From assembly GCA_963667375.1 (NCBI GenBank), contig OY763323.1, positions 248,001 to 312,000 on the forward strand: a stretch of DNA of 64,000 nt, written 5' to 3'. Positions within the stretch are counted from its first letter, which is position 1. Each line of letters starts with the position of its first letter. A model generated the notes under the pieces. It ran no database searches and was not told the DNA's origin. It was given only the letters and a program-made list of their open reading frames with translations. The translations under genes and the position numbers were made by a program. This DNA is from G963556115 sp963667375. GTDB taxonomy: Bacteria; Planctomycetota; SZUA-567. This document shows positions 8,020 to 17,372 of this stretch, piece by piece.

Positions 8020-11000
8020 CTAATCTGTCAGCTTTTTATTACGTTTACGGCTGAAGAACTCCCGCAGCCGCTGGAACAGAGCATACAGCGCCGGAGTAAA
8101 GAATATACCGACAAAAGTAGCCAGCAGCATACCCGAAAAGGTGGTGATACCGATCGCCTGACGGCTTGCAGCCCCCGCTCCGGATGCGATCACCAGCGGA
8201 AAGACACCAAAGATAAAGGAAAATGCCGTCATCAGTACCGCTCTGAATCGCAGCTTCGCGCCATTGAGAGCGGCAGTTGCAATATCCATACCATGCTCAC
8301 GCTCGGTCTTGGAGAATTCTACCATGAGAATCGCATTCTTCGCCGAGAGACCGATAAGCATCACCAGCCCCAGCTGCGCATAGATACTCATATTAACTAC
8401 CGTATTCACCGCTCCGGCATCATACGCCATTACCGTCGCTTTGATACCAATCAAAGCTCCAAGTACCGCAAAAGAAACCGCAAACATAACCGGCAGCGGA
8501 ATAGTCCAGCTTTCATACTGCGCCACCAGAAAGAGATAAGCAAAGAGCAGCGCCAGAGCCATCAGCACCACGATCTGACCCTCATTCTGCTTCTCCTGAA
8601 AGCTCATCCCCGTCCATTCAATATGGAAGTTATTCGGTATATCCATACCTTCAATTTGTGTCATCAGTGTGCCGCTGCTGACACCGGGTCTGGACTGAGT
8701 ATTAAAGTTAGCAGACACCATCTTGTTAAAACGCTCAATCTGCCGCGGACCGACCGTGAAATTCAGCTCCGCCAGAGTCGTCAGCGGTATCATATCACTA
8801 TTGTCATTACGCACCTGAATATTACGTATATCACTGAGCGACCGCCGATACTGACTGCCGGACTGGATACGCACATCATAGCTGTCCCCGGCGAAATTGA
8901 AATCATTGATATACTTTGATGACAGGTTACTCTGCAGCGAAGAGAATATATCCTTCACCGCCACCCCGAGCATCTCGGCCTTCTGACGATTTATCTGCAG
9001 CCTGATCTGCGGTGAATCCGCATTATAGTTGGTCATGGCATAGAGCGTATCCGGCAGCGTGTTGAGCTGAATCGCGAACTTTTTAGCAAGTACCGATAGC
9101 TCCTGCGCATCGACATCTCCGGTACCGGCGAGCATAAAGGAGAGACCTCCGGTTATACCCAGCCCCATAATCGCCGGCGGGGTAAAACAGACAATCTTCG
9201 CCGAAGGAATGTTCTTGAACTGCTGCTGCAGCCGTGACTGAATCGCCGCAATCTGCAGTTCGGGTGTGGTACGCTCCGACCAGTCGGTGAGCTTTACAAT
9301 AGCCATCGCCGTATTCTCGCCGTTACCGCTCATCATACTATGTCCGGTTACTGTCAGCAGCGCTTTTACCCCTTCGGTCTTGAGCGCTATCTCCTCCACC
9401 TGTTTCACCGCTGCCGAAGTTCGCGCCAGTGAAGCACCGGCAGGCAGCTCGATATTACACATAATCGAACCCTTATCCTCGGCCGGCAGGAATGAAGTCG
9501 GAATAGTTCCGTAGAGGTAATAGATCGCCCCGAAGACCCCAAGCATTATAACCGCTGTGATCCCGACCCTGCGCACGAGAAATCGTACCCCGCGGGCATA
9601 TATTGAGCGCGATGTATCTAGAGCCGCATCCATTTTACGGAAAACAAAGGTTTTCTTCTCAGCCGGTTTTCGCAGCAGCACCGAGCAGAGCATCGGGCTG
9701 AGTGTCAGCGCGACAATAGTCGAGAAGATAAGAGCGATACACATGGTAAAGGAGAACTGGGTATAAATCTCACCCACCATACCGCCATAGAATGCCAGCG
9801 GCACATAACACGCGACCGTTACCAACGTGGTTGCAATAACCGCACCAGTAATCTGTTTCATCGATTTTATCGCCGCCTCGCGCGCCGAAAGCCCCTCACG
9901 CTCGATCAGCCCCTGCGTATTTTCCACCACCACAATCGCATCATCAACCAGCGACCCGATTACCAGAATCATCCCGAACATCGTCAGAATATTTATACTG
10001 TATCCGAGAATCAGCATCACCGGAAATGTTGCCAGCAGCGATACCGGGATGGCACACGCCGGAATAAGCGTCGCCCGCCAGTCCTGCAGAAAGAGATAGG
10101 TTATGGCAATTACCAGCAGAATTGCAATTACCAGTGTCGAGATAATCTCCTTGAGTGAGACCATAATAAACTGTGTCGGATCATACGCTATCTCATAGGA
10201 CACGCCCTGGGGAAAACGTGAAGCCAGCTCCGCCATCTTCGCCTTGGCCCGGTTCATAGTTGAGAGTGCATTGGCGGTGGAATCACGATAGACCGCCATA
10301 CCGACACTGGTCTCACCATTATAGTTCACCTTTACCGAGTATTCCTTGGACCCGAGTTCAATGCGGGCAATATCCGAGAGATGAACGACACTCCCGTCTT
10401 CGGAATTGTTCCGGATAATAATATCACCGAACTCCGCCGGCGTACTGAGCCGTCCCTGCACATCTATCTTATACTCCAGATAATCGTTACTCCCGTCAGC
10501 ACCGACATTACCGGCAGCCGCCTGGACATTCTGATTTTCAATCGCATCGGCAACATCGGAGGTAGAAATACCAATACCCGCCATACGCAGCGGATCCAGC
10601 CAGATACGCATGCTGTATTCACGACTGGACATGACACTGGCACTGCTCACCCCGTCCACCCGCTGTATCGTATCCTTTACATTGGTCGAGATATAACTGG
10701 TAAGGTCGATATCCGAGAGCTTGCTCTTATCGGTTTTAAAGGTAAACACCGCCAGCATGTCATTGGTGCGTTTCTGAATAGTTATGCCATTCTGCACCAC
10801 CTCATCCGGCAGCTGCGATTCCGCCAGCTTGATCGCGTTCTGAGTATTGACCATATTCATATCCGGATCCGATCCGGTCTTGAAGGTTATGGAGCAACTG
10901 TACTCACCGCTGTTGTCCGATGTCGAATCGAAATATAATATATTATCAATACCGTTTATCTGTGATTCAATCGGTATCGCCACGGTATCAGCGATAACCT

Positions 11001-11166
11001 TGGCACTCGCCCCGGAATAACTGGTTGACACCTGAATCTGCGGCGGCGCTATCTGCGGATACGAGGCAACCGGTATCTCACTGATACTGAGCAGACCCGC
11101 CAGAATCATCAGAATACTGATAACCAGTGCAAAGCGCGGGCGTTCTATGAAAAATTTTGAAAACAT
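8020..11166 (-). CDS. RND multidrug efflux pump, HAE1 (AcrB/MexB-like)
   Basis: Inner-membrane proton-driven exporter subunit of 1048 residues, the usual length for HAE1 pumps. It starts with the typical MFSKFFIERPRFA N-terminus and has two halves, each with a large periplasmic loop. The proton-relay aspartates are present in SLVDDAIVVVEN (near residue 406), and the second-half partner motif is GLSAKNAILMVEF (near 940). A GAGAGGG ribosome site precedes the start. The adaptor gene lies immediately upstream with 11 bases between them, so the two form an operon. No outer-membrane TolC-like channel is encoded here, so the pump must borrow one from elsewhere. Likely substrates are hydrophobic drugs, bile-salt-like compounds or dyes; specificity cannot be read from sequence. 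Confidence 0.97.
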   Translation of the reverse strand: MFSKFFIERPRFALVISILMILAGLLSISEIPVASYPQIAPPQIQVSTSYSGASAKVIADTVAIPIESQINGIDNILYFDSTSDNSGEYSCSITFKTGSDPDMNMVNTQNAIKLAESQLPDEVVQNGITIQKRTNDMLAVFTFKTDKSKLSDIDLTSYISTNVKDTIQRVDGVSSASVMSSREYSMRIWLDPLRMAGIGISTSDVADAIENQNVQAAAGNVGADGSNDYLEYKIDVQGRLSTPAEFGDIIIRNNSEDGSVVHLSDIARIELGSKEYSVKVNYNGETSVGMAVYRDSTANALSTMNRAKAKMAELASRFPQGVSYEIAYDPTQFIMVSLKEIISTLVIAILLVIAITYLFLQDWRATLIPACAIPVSLLATFPVMLILGYSINILTMFGMILVIGSLVDDAIVVVENTQGLIEREGLSAREAAIKSMKQITGAVIATTLVTVACYVPLAFYGGMVGEIYTQFSFTMCIALIFSTIVALTLSPMLCSVLLRKPAEKKTFVFRKMDAALDTSRSIYARGVRFLVRRVGITAVIMLGVFGAIYYLYGTIPTSFLPAEDKGSIMCNIELPAGASLARTSAAVKQVEEIALKTEGVKALLTVTGHSMMSGNGENTAMAIVKLTDWSERTTPELQIAAIQSRLQQQFKNIPSAKIVCFTPPAIMGLGITGGLSFMLAGTGDVDAQELSVLAKKFAIQLNTLPDTLYAMTNYNADSPQIRLQINRQKAEMLGVAVKDIFSSLQSNLSSKYINDFNFAGDSYDVRIQSGSQYRRSLSDIRNIQVRNDNSDMIPLTTLAELNFTVGPRQIERFNKMVSANFNTQSRPGVSSGTLMTQIEGMDIPNNFHIEWTGMSFQEKQNEGQIVVLMALALLFAYLFLVAQYESWTIPLPVMFAVSFAVLGALIGIKATVMAYDAGAVNTVVNMSIYAQLGLVMLIGLSAKNAILMVEFSKTEREHGMDIATAALNGAKLRFRAVLMTAFSFIFGVFPLVIASGAGAASRQAIGITTFSGMLLATFVGIFFTPALYALFQRLREFFSRKRNKKLTD

Positions 11167-11177
11167 TACTTACCCTC

Positions 11178-12281
11178 TCAGTTATTTACATACACCGGAA
11201 TAATCTCTGAACCTGGCAGCACCTTATGCATGCCGTCAACAACAACCTTCTCACCAGCTTTGAGCCCTTTGCTTACAAACTGCAGCTCCGCAGTATCAAC
11301 GCCCAGCGTGACCTCACGCCGCTCAACCTTGGAGTCAGCATCAACGACATAGACATACGCGCCATTGACATCATGCATAACCGCCGAAGGCTGTACCGCC
11401 GCTTCTTTCTGATCCTCCGTCTTGAGGAGCTCCACAGTCACGATACTGCCGGGGATAAGCTTTTTCTCCGGATTATCAAAGAGTGCATATACCTGAAGCG
11501 TATCGGTACTCTCATTGGCAAGATTATTGATAAATTCGATGGTACCGCTGTGATCATACTCCTTGCCGTCGGCGAGGAGTATCTTGACACTGGCACGGCT
11601 GCGCATATCCTGCTCACTGCTGAAGAGGCTGAGAAAATCACGGTTACTGATCGTAAAACGCACCCGCACCGGATCCAGCTGCACAATAGTCGCCAGAGTT
11701 CCGGAAGTAGGAGTCACATAATTGCCCTGAGTAAAATTGGTTATACCAATCTGACCGTCAATAGGTGCGACAATGGTAGTATTCTTCAGATCTTTTTTAG
11801 CAAGTATCAGATTGGCTTTCTCTGCATCCAGCTCCGCCTTGTAGGAATTGAAGGTACTCAGCGCGCTGTCAAGTTCATCCTTGGTACTTATCTTCTTACC
11901 GAATAAGTTCTCATAGCGCTTATACGCTGATTCCGCATATACCAGCTTGGCCTCCAGTTCCTTGATTGCCGCCTCACTGCTCTTCACCGCCGCATCATAC
12001 TTTATCGGATCAAGCTGATAAAGCACCTGCCCCTTTTCAACCTTTCCGCCCTCTTTGAAACCGACCTGTTCAATCTCCGCCGAGACACGCGCAGTCAGAT
12101 TTACAATTGACGGTGAGGTCACAACACCGACGAGACTGCGGTGCAGTGTATTATTGGCCTCGGTCACCTCACCGACAGCCACATGCTCCTTCTGCGGAGC
12201 CCTTCCCGGGTTTCCATCTGCCCGGGAACTGCTGCCGGTAATAGCGACCGCCAGCACAATTAGACTTAGCATTCTTTTCAA
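11178..12281 (-). CDS. RND efflux periplasmic adaptor (membrane fusion protein)
   Basis: A 367-residue periplasmic adaptor linking the RND pump to an outer-membrane channel. A signal peptide covers about residues 1-21; no lipobox Cys is seen, unlike AcrA. Then come the barrel-sandwich/lipoyl half (GGKVEKGQVLYQLDP near 75), an alpha-hairpin coiled coil (about 95-160), the second lipoyl half (IVAPIDGQIG near 172) and beta-barrel and membrane-proximal domains. The start codon is TTG, chosen because AAGGAAGGTGG lies 4-12 bases upstream; the next Met is residue 4. It is the first gene of the pump operon. Its promoter was not identified in the ~1 kb gap upstream, and no linked regulator gene is present. 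Confidence 0.95.
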   Translation of the reverse strand: MKRMLSLIVLAVAITGSSSRADGNPGRAPQKEHVAVGEVTEANNTLHRSLVGVVTSPSIVNLTARVSAEIEQVGFKEGGKVEKGQVLYQLDPIKYDAAVKSSEAAIKELEAKLVYAESAYKRYENLFGKKISTKDELDSALSTFNSYKAELDAEKANLILAKKDLKNTTIVAPIDGQIGITNFTQGNYVTPTSGTLATIVQLDPVRVRFTISNRDFLSLFSSEQDMRSRASVKILLADGKEYDHSGTIEFINNLANESTDTLQVYALFDNPEKKLIPGSIVTVELLKTEDQKEAAVQPSAVMHDVNGAYVYVVDADSKVERREVTLGVDTAELQFVSKGLKAGEKVVVDGMHKVLPGSEIIPVYVNN

Positions 12282-13338
12282 AATCCACCTTCCTTTCTTA
12301 TTACCTTTTATTTACCATTTATCACAACCAGCATAATATTTAATTCTTTATTCTCACGCCCCTCGCTTCCGCAGTGCCGCAGTATTCCACGCAACAGGTG
12401 CCAATACCGCACGTAATAGTATCACGCCAGAAACAGCAAGTCACGTCCGCACCCGCCTGTCCGTGAGAACTCGGAGCAAACGCCTGACTCAGCGCAAAAA
12501 TACCCCAGAGCTACCGGTGACTTTCATCTGGTTAATTGGCAATTAAAACAAAAGTAACAAAAAAAAGTTGCTTTTTTTAACTAAAATTTCCCTGTAATCA
12601 TAACTATCCATAACCTGACAAAAGCCACTGCCGGCAATCATAAAATACATTCATGAATGCACTGAGAACAGCAGGCGTCGAAACTTACAATTTTGTTCTG
12701 ACTGATTTCAGCGGCAGACTCACAGTTATACCTGCTATTATCAGTACTCCGCAGTTCAATAGCGACTGCAGTAACCTGCGACATACTGCTTCTAAAACCA
12801 AGATACCGACAAAATTGTAACACCAGCCGCCGCCCCCGCTCTCCACTGCCACCCCTTGCTTGAAGCCACTGCCGGTATATAAAAAATATACCCCAGATAT
12901 ATTTTTTTAATCAGCGTTTGAACGGTTTTTTCCAGCCCCGGTAAACTCAGAAGGTATTTTGATCTGCTGCCACCTGATACACACCTAATTTCCACCATAC
13001 TTCCTGGCAGTTTTCTCCCGAGTCAGCACCTTTTCAGTTAATAATAAATACACTAGAAGAATATGCTAAAAACTCAAACAAATATCCCGATTAAACCATT
13101 GCTGCGGTGCTTGAACTTAATCGAATACCACCGCTGACGCTTTACTACCGGCATCTATAACTTCTTATAATAAAAACCATTACCACCACATAATCACATA
13201 AACTTCTATATAGTTAATACTGACACTAACCAAAATTAATAATAAAAAATGAATTTAATAAACTATAATATTGTTATAGAGAGAAAGTTTATCACTGCTA
13301 TAAAAATTTTGACTTATATAATATCACGGAGATAGATA
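12282..13338. other. Long divergent intergenic region (~1.06 kb)
   Basis: It separates the leftward RND operon from the rightward chemoreceptor. No frame inside it has a ribosome site or coding character. Visible structure: AAAAAAAG-TTG-CTTTTTTT near 12562-12580; a 13-base direct repeat (AAGCCACTGCCGG) at 12622-12634 and 12863-12875; and the hairpin GGTATAT/ATATACC at 12874-12892 overlapping the second copy. A TATAAT (13317-13322) lies just before the chemoreceptor gene without a clear -35. A small RNA could be encoded here but nothing proves it. Confidence 0.5.
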
Positions 13339-15591
13339 ATGAATATTAGACGCGTTGTTATGCTCGGAGTAATAGTTCTGGTTCTGGCAGCAGTTGCAGC
13401 TCTGGTCATTCCTTTTGAAATCAGCACCAAAAACAGGATTCTTCGTAACATACAGGATTTAATCAATGCCGAAGGCTCGTATAAGGCCCAGCTGATCAGT
13501 ACCAAAATCACTGAAAAATATAAGTTCGGACAGAATCTGATTTACCTGCTCGGACAGCTCAAAGAGAAGGACAAAGCAGAATTCACCACCCGAGGTATTG
13601 AGCAAATTGTAGCTGCCTACCTTGATAACGATAAGGACCAGGAGGTAGCCGGTTACTGGCTGGACTATAATATCCCCAGTATACCAGAAGCAGATATAGC
13701 TTCACGCACCGAAGATAAAGACGCTGCTGATAATGTTCTGCTGATTTATGCATACCGGGACAACGGCAAGAACCTGCTTGATCTTGATTTTAAAAATGAT
13801 ACCGGCAATGCTTACTATGATATCCCCTTCTCCACTCAGAAACCTTATGTAACAGCACCTTATATCTACAACGACAAGATGCTGATTAGTATCAGCTTCC
13901 CGGCTTTCGCCGGAGGAGAGATTTTCGGTATCGGCGGCTGTGACCTGGATATTACCGGCATGACCGAAGTAGTAAATGACATTAAAATTATGGGAGGAGG
14001 CAAAGCCCGTATAATTTCCGGTGACGGTACAATAGTTGCCGATGCCGCCAAACCTGAAATGGCGGGAAAATCTATCGCCGATGACAAACTGATGCTCGAT
14101 AATTTAAAGCAGATCCAGGAAGGCAAGACCATCTATGATTATTCCGAGCAGAACGGTGAAGCCTTTTACTCATTATGCCTGCCGGTTAAAATTGCTGATT
14201 ACACCAGTTCCTGGATGCTCCAGATAGCACTGCCCTCAGCATTAATTGACCATGAAATCTACAACGAAATGATCGGCATCGCCTATATTGCAGTTATTGT
14301 GCTGATAGGTGCCATTATGGTCGGAATATTCTTCAGCATAATTGTCGGCAGAGCGATACAGGCACGGGATCACTGGTATAAGCAGGTCATCGACACCATC
14401 CAGTCTCCGCTGTCTATTGTGAATATGAAGCGTGAAATCCAGTTCATAAACAAGTTCGGCCGGGAAGCGTCTCACCTCGAAAATTACGAGGGAAAAACGT
14501 ATAAAGAACTGCTGCAAGCAGAACATCCACTCACAGTTTATTCCACTCAGGTGCTGGATAAGCTGGAGACCAGCGGCACCAAACAGTCCGAAAACACCCT
14601 CGTTAACAAGACCTTTGCAAATTACGCCGATTATATACTGGATATTAAAGGGCGAAAAATAGGCATGGTCGAAGCCTATCATGATATCTCAGACAAGAAA
14701 CAGATAGAGAGGATTATTGATGCCATCCGGGCAATGATTAAAAATGTCCAGAAAACCAGTAGACAGATCAGCGCCGCCGCTCAAGCGTTATCCCATGGCT
14801 CGACCGAACAGGCAGCCGCGCTTGAAGAGATAGGCTCCTCAATGCAGCAGTCATCGTCACAGATTGAGAATAATGCCGATAATGCCACCGAAGCCAGCAG
14901 TATCGCCCTCAACGCCAATAAACTCTCCGGTCAGGGACGGGACAAGATGAATCGGCTGGAGATCGCAATGCAGGAGATAACCTCCAACGCCGAACTCACC
15001 CGTAAAGTTATCAAGACTATCGATGACATCGCCTTTCAGACCAATCTGCTGGCATTGAATGCTGCGGTTGAAGCGGCCAGAGCCGGGGTTCACGGCAAGG
15101 GTTTTGCCGTTGTCGCCGAAGAGGTACGTAACCTTGCCTCCCGCAGCGCTAAAGCCGCCAACGAGACTGCAGCACTGATCGATAAGTCAAACGGTAAAAT
15201 AAATGAAGGTGCCGAACTATCCGCCGCTACCGCGACTGCCTTTGAAGAAATATCGCGAGAATCACATAACCTGGAGTCCCTGGTTACTGAGATTGCTACC
15301 GCCACCCGCGAACAGTCCGAAGGGATTTCACAGATCAAAGCCGGGCTGGAACAGATAGACAAGGTCACCCAGCAGAATACCGCCACCGCCGAAGAGACCG
15401 CGAGTGCAACGGTCGAACTCGACCGGGAGATCAATATGCTGGCGCGGATACTCAGCGGCGAAGTAACAGAAGATACTGAGCTGCTAGACACTGCCCCTGA
15501 AGCCGCGGCCACGCATATTACTAAAAAACGCCGGGCAAGACTAGGACTTCCCGGGAACTCTGACACATGGGGCGAAACTCCTAAACCATAA
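13339..15591 (+). CDS. Methyl-accepting chemotaxis protein with Cache sensor and PAS-like domain
   Basis: Inner-membrane chemoreceptor, 750 residues. Order: TM1 (about 7-27); periplasmic double-Cache-type sensor (about 30-305); TM2 (about 312-336); a cytoplasmic PAS-like domain (about 340-450) in place of the usual HAMP; then the MCP signalling coiled coil (about 460-715) with the hairpin tip DDIAFQTNLLALNAAVEAAR followed by HGKGFAVVAEEVRNLA. The tip binds CheA/CheW. A GGAG ribosome site precedes the ATG. No CheR-tethering pentapeptide is seen at the C-terminus. No che genes are in the window, so it is an orphan receptor locus. Dual Cache domains usually bind amino acids, carboxylates or related small molecules; the ligand is unknown. 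Confidence 0.95.
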   Translation: MNIRRVVMLGVIVLVLAAVAALVIPFEISTKNRILRNIQDLINAEGSYKAQLISTKITEKYKFGQNLIYLLGQLKEKDKAEFTTRGIEQIVAAYLDNDKDQEVAGYWLDYNIPSIPEADIASRTEDKDAADNVLLIYAYRDNGKNLLDLDFKNDTGNAYYDIPFSTQKPYVTAPYIYNDKMLISISFPAFAGGEIFGIGGCDLDITGMTEVVNDIKIMGGGKARIISGDGTIVADAAKPEMAGKSIADDKLMLDNLKQIQEGKTIYDYSEQNGEAFYSLCLPVKIADYTSSWMLQIALPSALIDHEIYNEMIGIAYIAVIVLIGAIMVGIFFSIIVGRAIQARDHWYKQVIDTIQSPLSIVNMKREIQFINKFGREASHLENYEGKTYKELLQAEHPLTVYSTQVLDKLETSGTKQSENTLVNKTFANYADYILDIKGRKIGMVEAYHDISDKKQIERIIDAIRAMIKNVQKTSRQISAAAQALSHGSTEQAAALEEIGSSMQQSSSQIENNADNATEASSIALNANKLSGQGRDKMNRLEIAMQEITSNAELTRKVIKTIDDIAFQTNLLALNAAVEAARAGVHGKGFAVVAEEVRNLASRSAKAANETAALIDKSNGKINEGAELSAATATAFEEISRESHNLESLVTEIATATREQSEGISQIKAGLEQIDKVTQQNTATAEETASATVELDREINMLARILSGEVTEDTELLDTAPEAAATHITKKRRARLGLPGNSDTWGETPKP

Positions 15592-15636
15592 AATACACCC
15601 ATCTGGACACCAAGCCCAAATTACTGAATACAACGT

Positions 15637-15676
15637 TGACAGTCTGTTTAAAATATCTTTAGCGAACAGACTGTCA
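15637..15676. repeat. 12-bp perfect inverted repeat, 16-base spacer
   Basis: TGACAGTCTGTT (15637-15648) and AACAGACTGTCA (15665-15676) are exact reverse complements, 46 bases after the chemoreceptor stop. No T run follows, so it is not a classical terminator. It may be an mRNA 3' hairpin or a protein-binding site. Confidence 0.7.
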
Positions 15677-15997
15677 GCATGCCCCAACAAGCAGTTCATA
15701 ATCAGCCCCGGATTCATCTTCTGCACCACAGGCATAGAGCTTACCCTGCTAAGGTCTTAAGAGTATTCTTCCACTCTGGACTCAGCCCGGAATAATCACC
15801 ACCAGTATAAGCGCAGCCCTACCAGATAATTTCTGCCGACCGTGCGATTAAACATAAAAATTAACTTTTTATGCTAACTGTGAAATATTTCTAATACCCC
15901 AGCCATATCAACCCATAACTAATTACCATACAAAGCTTAAACTATTCATAACCTATAAGTAAACTCCAACAATAATAAGCAAAAGACAGTAATTTTC

Positions 15998-16025
15998 TTG
16001 ACTTAGCTCTACCAAGCACTATAAT
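15998..16025 (+). promoter_or_regulatory. Sigma70-like promoter of the small flavoprotein gene
   Basis: TTGACT (15998-16003) and TATAAT (16020-16025) with a 16-base spacer, 43 bases upstream of the start codon. Confidence 0.75.
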
Positions 16026-16068
16026 AATATATATTCATAAACTGTTATCTTATAAAAAGGAGAATGAA

Positions 16069-16443
16069 ATGGCAGAAATGACACCCGAAGTTCTCAGCGC
16101 CTGGGAACAGAAAGAAGGACCAGTAGTTCTAACCACTGTAAGTTCAGCCGGTATCCCGAACAGCATCTATGCTACCTGTGTCGGACTCTACGATGGCAAA
16201 CCGGTTATTGCCGACAACTATTTCTCCAAGACCAGAGAAAATATCAAGAATGAAAATACCGCCTCCATTCTCTTTATAACCGGGGCCAACAAAGCCTATC
16301 AGCTTAAAGGCAGCCTGGAGTACCTGCAGTCCGGCCCGGTATTTACAAGCATGAAGGAATGGAATCCTGAAAAACATCCGGGGCATGCAGCCGTAATCAT
16401 GGATATTACCGAGATCTACTCCGGTGCGGAAAAACTTTTATAA
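16069..16443 (+). CDS. Pyridoxamine-5'-phosphate-oxidase-like flavin-binding protein
   Basis: A 124-residue cytoplasmic protein with the split-barrel flavin-binding fold of the PNPOx-like superfamily. The N-terminal strand pattern (GPVVLTTVSSAGIPNSIYATCVG) and the DNYFSKTRENIKNEN segment near residues 48-62 match the small single-domain FMN-binding members. These are far shorter than true PNPOx and lack its PLP-binding C-terminal part, so a pyridoxal role is unlikely. Function within the family is generally unknown (FMN or F420/heme-linked reductase or sensor). A good ribosome site (AAGGAG) precedes the ATG. It is a single-gene unit between a consensus-like promoter and a 16-bp hairpin. Confidence 0.88.
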   Translation: MAEMTPEVLSAWEQKEGPVVLTTVSSAGIPNSIYATCVGLYDGKPVIADNYFSKTRENIKNENTASILFITGANKAYQLKGSLEYLQSGPVFTSMKEWNPEKHPGHAAVIMDITEIYSGAEKLL

Positions 16444-16482
16444 AGCAGTCAACAGGATCTTAACACCAATCCTCAAAGCTCG

Positions 16483-16525
16483 GTAACTGCAACTTTCTCA
16501 CTTTTAGAAAGTTGCAGTTACTTTC
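16483..16525 (+). terminator. Long perfect hairpin after the flavoprotein gene
   Basis: A 16-bp perfect stem (GTAACTGCAACTTTCT / AGAAAGTTGCAGTTAC) with a 7-base loop, followed by TTTCC. It lies 40 bases after the stop codon and probably ends the transcript, although the T tract is short. Confidence 0.75.
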
Positions 16526-16780
16526 CTGCCTTTCAAACTTCTATAAATATCCTCTGCGGAACCGCTGCCAATAAATAATTAATCAGCCTTCTAGTCTTTA
16601 CCACTTGTCAACTGTAGTACTCAACCCGGTCTCAACAGTCACAAAAAATGCCCACAGTCCACCTTACAAGCTCGGATTCAGCACATTATTTCCCATGCAG
16701 ATAGCGTCATCTGCGTCACAAATTAGCAGCTGTCCCCGCTCTCTTCAAACTGCATAATTAATAATTAATATTTCCGATTA

Positions 16781-16808
16781 AAATTGATACTCAACTCTTT
16801 ATCAATTT
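16781..16808. promoter_or_regulatory. Palindromic operator candidate upstream of the small lipoprotein
   Basis: Arms AAATTGATA (16781-16789) and TATCAATTT (16800-16808) are exact reverse complements with a 10-base spacer, directly before a TAGAAT box at 16817. The symmetry and position suit a dimeric regulator. No cognate regulator is identified. Confidence 0.45.
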
Positions 16809-16871
16809 ACTCCGGATAGAATAATTGAGTGCCAGCAACAATATCATTAACCCTACATGCAAAGGACAGCT

Positions 16872-17075
16872 ATGAAAAAATTACTCCCGTTACTGCTGCT
16901 GGCGGCTCTATGCCTCACCGGCTGCGCCGAACAACAGCCCAAACCCAAGCAGCAGCCCAAGAAAAAACCTGATACCGTTGCCTACCAGTGGCAGAGCCCT
17001 GAAGCACAGCAGCAGGAGCTGGACATGCTCTCCCGTTCATACGAGATTGACCTGGACACCGAAAGTCCACAGTAG
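16872..17075 (+). CDS. Small lipoprotein, unknown function
   Basis: A 67-residue lipoprotein: lysine-led signal peptide, Leu-rich core and lipobox LTGC at about residues 15-18. The mature part is only about 50 residues, with a proline/lysine/glutamine-rich linker (QPKPKQQPKKKP) and an acidic end. The start at 16872 is preferred over an in-frame ATG five codons earlier, because AAAGGA (16861-16866) lies five bases upstream and overlaps that earlier ATG. The linker resembles small peptidoglycan- or envelope-associated lipoproteins, but no family was recognised. A strong terminator follows 55 bases downstream. Confidence 0.78.
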   Translation: MKKLLPLLLLAALCLTGCAEQQPKPKQQPKKKPDTVAYQWQSPEAQQQELDMLSRSYEIDLDTESPQ

Positions 17076-17130
17076 ACCGGCACTAAAGTGTGACCACAGG
17101 TATAATCAGCCGCCTATCTTAGTCAAATAA

Positions 17131-17169
17131 AGAACGGTGAACCCGGAATAAATCCGGTTTCACCGTTCT
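17131..17169 (+). terminator. Terminator hairpin after the small lipoprotein
   Basis: A 16-bp stem with one mismatch (AGAACGGTGAACCCGG / CCGGTTTCACCGTTCT), 7-base loop AATAAAT, followed by CTTACAATTT. Because the T tract is weak it could be bidirectional with the convergent EAL gene at 17373. Confidence 0.75.
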
Positions 17170-17372
17170 CTTACAATTTCACAGCTCTTTATACTCAACC
17201 TGCACTCAAAACCAACACTTCAAGTTTCAATCTCATACAAATACCTGCCGCCAGACATTCCGGAAAACCAGATACCTGAATTATCACACCTTACCGGCTA
17301 CATAGTGCCTGCCCGGCAACCGTATCAAAGACATCCGCAATTTTAAAGCAGCGCTCGTAAAATTCCCGCAGC

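Larger units (their letters stand above)
15592..16068. other. Intergenic region after the chemoreceptor gene
   Basis: About 480 bases, AT-rich, without a gene. It contains a 12-bp perfect inverted repeat at 15637-15676 and, at its right end, the promoter of the small flavoprotein gene. Confidence 0.6.
16444..16871. other. Intergenic region between flavoprotein and small lipoprotein genes
   Basis: About 430 bases with no gene. It holds the 16-bp hairpin at 16483-16521 and a 9-10-9 palindrome at 16781-16808, followed by a TAGAAT -10-like box (16817-16822), upstream of the small lipoprotein. Confidence 0.6.

Noticed and set aside
12638..12998. Two minus-strand frames in the RND-chemoreceptor gap
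   Set aside because: No ribosome sites, no family signal, and the repeat and hairpin features run through them.
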